NCBI GenBank assembly: GCA_030627585.1
Contig: DAOURU010000088.1
Coordinates: 1 to 5,574, forward strand
From: Bacillota bacterium
GTDB taxonomy: Bacteria; Bacillota; DSM-12270; Thermacetogeniales; Thermacetogeniaceae
Reading direction: 5' to 3'
Length of the DNA stretch: 5,574 bases
A program made the position numbers and the translations under genes. Positions 4,802 to 5,574 of the stretch are shown here, in pieces; position 1 is the stretch's first letter; every line of letters begins with the position of its first letter. A model generated the notes under the pieces. That model ran no database searches and was not told the DNA's origin. It worked only from the letters and a program-made list of their open reading frames with translations.

Positions 4802-5574
4802 AAAGATTTTATCTCAAGAAGAGATTGATATGCTGCTTCAGGGAAAAACAGGGGGCGAAAAACAGGAAGAAACTCTGTCGGACCTTGAAAAAGATGCGGT
4901 AGGAGAAGTTGCTAACATTTCGATGGGGACGGCAGCTACGACTCTTTCCAGCCTTACTGGCAAAAGGGTGGAAATTACAACCCCCCGGGTGGCAATTACA
5001 ACCAGAAGCAAACTTCAAATGGAATACCCTTTGCCCTTTGTTGTTGTTTATGTTTGGTATACCGCAGGACTCACCGGAGAAAATCTTTTAATTATTAAAA
5101 AACAGGATGCCGCAATCATTGCAGACCTGATGATGGGGGGAGATGGCAGTAATCCGCCGGACGAATTGAACGATCTCCATTTAAGCGCAATCAGCGAAGC
5201 TATGAATCAGATGATGGGTTCTGCTGCGACATCCATGTCAACCATTTTTCATAAAAAGGTTACTATCTCTCCTCCCTCCATAAAGTTGATTAATTTTGCC
5301 GAGGAACAGCTTGACCCCACGATCGAATCCGGAAGCGAGTTCCTGGTTCAAATAGTTTTTCAAATGTCCATCGAGGCGCTTGTCAAAAGTGAAATGATGC
5401 AAATAATTCCGCTTCCATTCGCAAAAGAGATGAGCCTGGGCCTGCTGGGCGAAATTAGAGAGAAGCCTTCTTCCGAACCGAAGGAAGCTGTAAAAACCTC
5501 ACTTCCTTTGGAACCAGAAATACCTGTCACAGGTGGTCATTCTCAGGTAATTGACGCACGCCAGGAAGCGGCGG
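4794..5574 (+). CDS. fliY: Flagellar motor switch phosphatase FliY, 5' part (C-terminus outside window)
   Basis: FliY is a C-ring protein that combines a CheC-like CheY-P phosphatase with a C-terminal FliN/SpoA rotor domain. 260 residues are visible; the frame is open at the window end, so the FliN domain is expected just downstream but not seen. The N-terminal MSEKILSQEEIDMLLQG is the CheY-P binding motif shared with FliM. The phosphatase pattern D/S-x3-E-x2-N-x22-P is intact twice: Asp34, Glu38, Asn41 and Pro64 in DAVGEVANISMG, and Ser131, Glu135, Asn138 and Pro161 in SAISEAMNQMMG. A proline/glutamate-rich linker follows from about residue 222. The start appears to be CTG 4794, chosen from the strong ribosome binding site and the family N-terminus; starting at ATG 4830 would remove the LSQEEID motif. 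It overlaps the end of fliM by 8 bases in another frame. Confidence 0.92.
   Translation, partial: MSEKILSQEEIDMLLQGKTGGEKQEETLSDLEKDAVGEVANISMGTAATTLSSLTGKRVEITTPRVAITTRSKLQMEYPLPFVVVYVWYTAGLTGENLLIIKKQDAAIIADLMMGGDGSNPPDELNDLHLSAISEAMNQMMGSAATSMSTIFHKKVTISPPSIKLINFAEEQLDPTIESGSEFLVQIVFQMSIEALVKSEMMQIIPLPFAKEMSLGLLGEIREKPSSEPKEAVKTSLPLEPEIPVTGGHSQVIDARQEAA
4966..5003 (+). repeat. 21-base-period direct repeat within fliY
   Basis: GGGTGGAAATTACAACC (4966-4982) recurs as GGGTGGCAATTACAACC (4987-5003), 16 of 17 bases identical and exactly seven codons apart. It encodes RVEITTP followed by RVAITTR, so the repeat spans Pro64 of the first phosphatase motif. It may be a small in-frame duplication or chance conservation of a family motif. 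Confidence 0.6.

Noticed and set aside
4798..4910. GTG 4798 overlapping the fliM stop (GTGA) as the start of the next gene
   Set aside because: It is out of frame with fliY and opens a short, lysine/arginine-rich frame with no family resemblance.

Overview
The window holds part of a flagellar/chemotaxis gene cluster, with every gene on the plus strand and almost no spacing: flgE (3' part) - flbD/swrD - motA - motB - fliL - fliM - fliY (5' part). The organism is most likely a motile Gram-positive of the Clostridia type (Bacillota). The reasons are a FliN-family rotor gene that begins with a CheC-type phosphatase module (FliY), an FlbD/SwrD gene after the hook gene, motAB lying between flbD and fliL, strong AGGAGG-type ribosome binding sites and several non-ATG starts. 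FliY also occurs in spirochaetes and Thermotogae, so the phylum is an inference, and no species can be named from the sequence alone.

Layout: 2-1291 is the hook protein FlgE without its N-terminus; its exposed middle region looks duplicated and is much richer in AT than its conserved C-terminal end. 1292-1423 is a spacer containing a short stretch of about 82% GC. The spacer appears able to fold back on itself through a series of nested helices that cover the flbD ribosome binding site. 1424-1678 is FlbD. 1682-2476 and 2478-3206 are the stator pair MotA and MotB, whose genes are one base apart. 3207-3275 is a 69-base spacer. 3276-3785 is FliL. 3806-4801 is FliM. 4794 to the window end is FliY, which overlaps fliM and seems to begin at a CTG codon.

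How the genes work together: FlgE forms the hook. MotA and MotB form the ion-conducting stator, and FliL sits around it. FlbD is the homologue of Bacillus subtilis SwrD, which raises motor power. FliM and FliY are switch (C-ring) proteins; both carry the N-terminal LSQxEID motif associated with binding phosphorylated CheY, and FliY carries two intact CheC-type active-site motifs predicted to dephosphorylate it.

Most of the window is a conventional flagellar cluster. The parts most worth a second look are the structured flgE-flbD spacer, a possible translational control point ahead of flbD-motA-motB, the CTG start of fliY, and the duplicated hook domain. No tRNA, rRNA, insertion sequence, CRISPR array or convincing terminator was seen.
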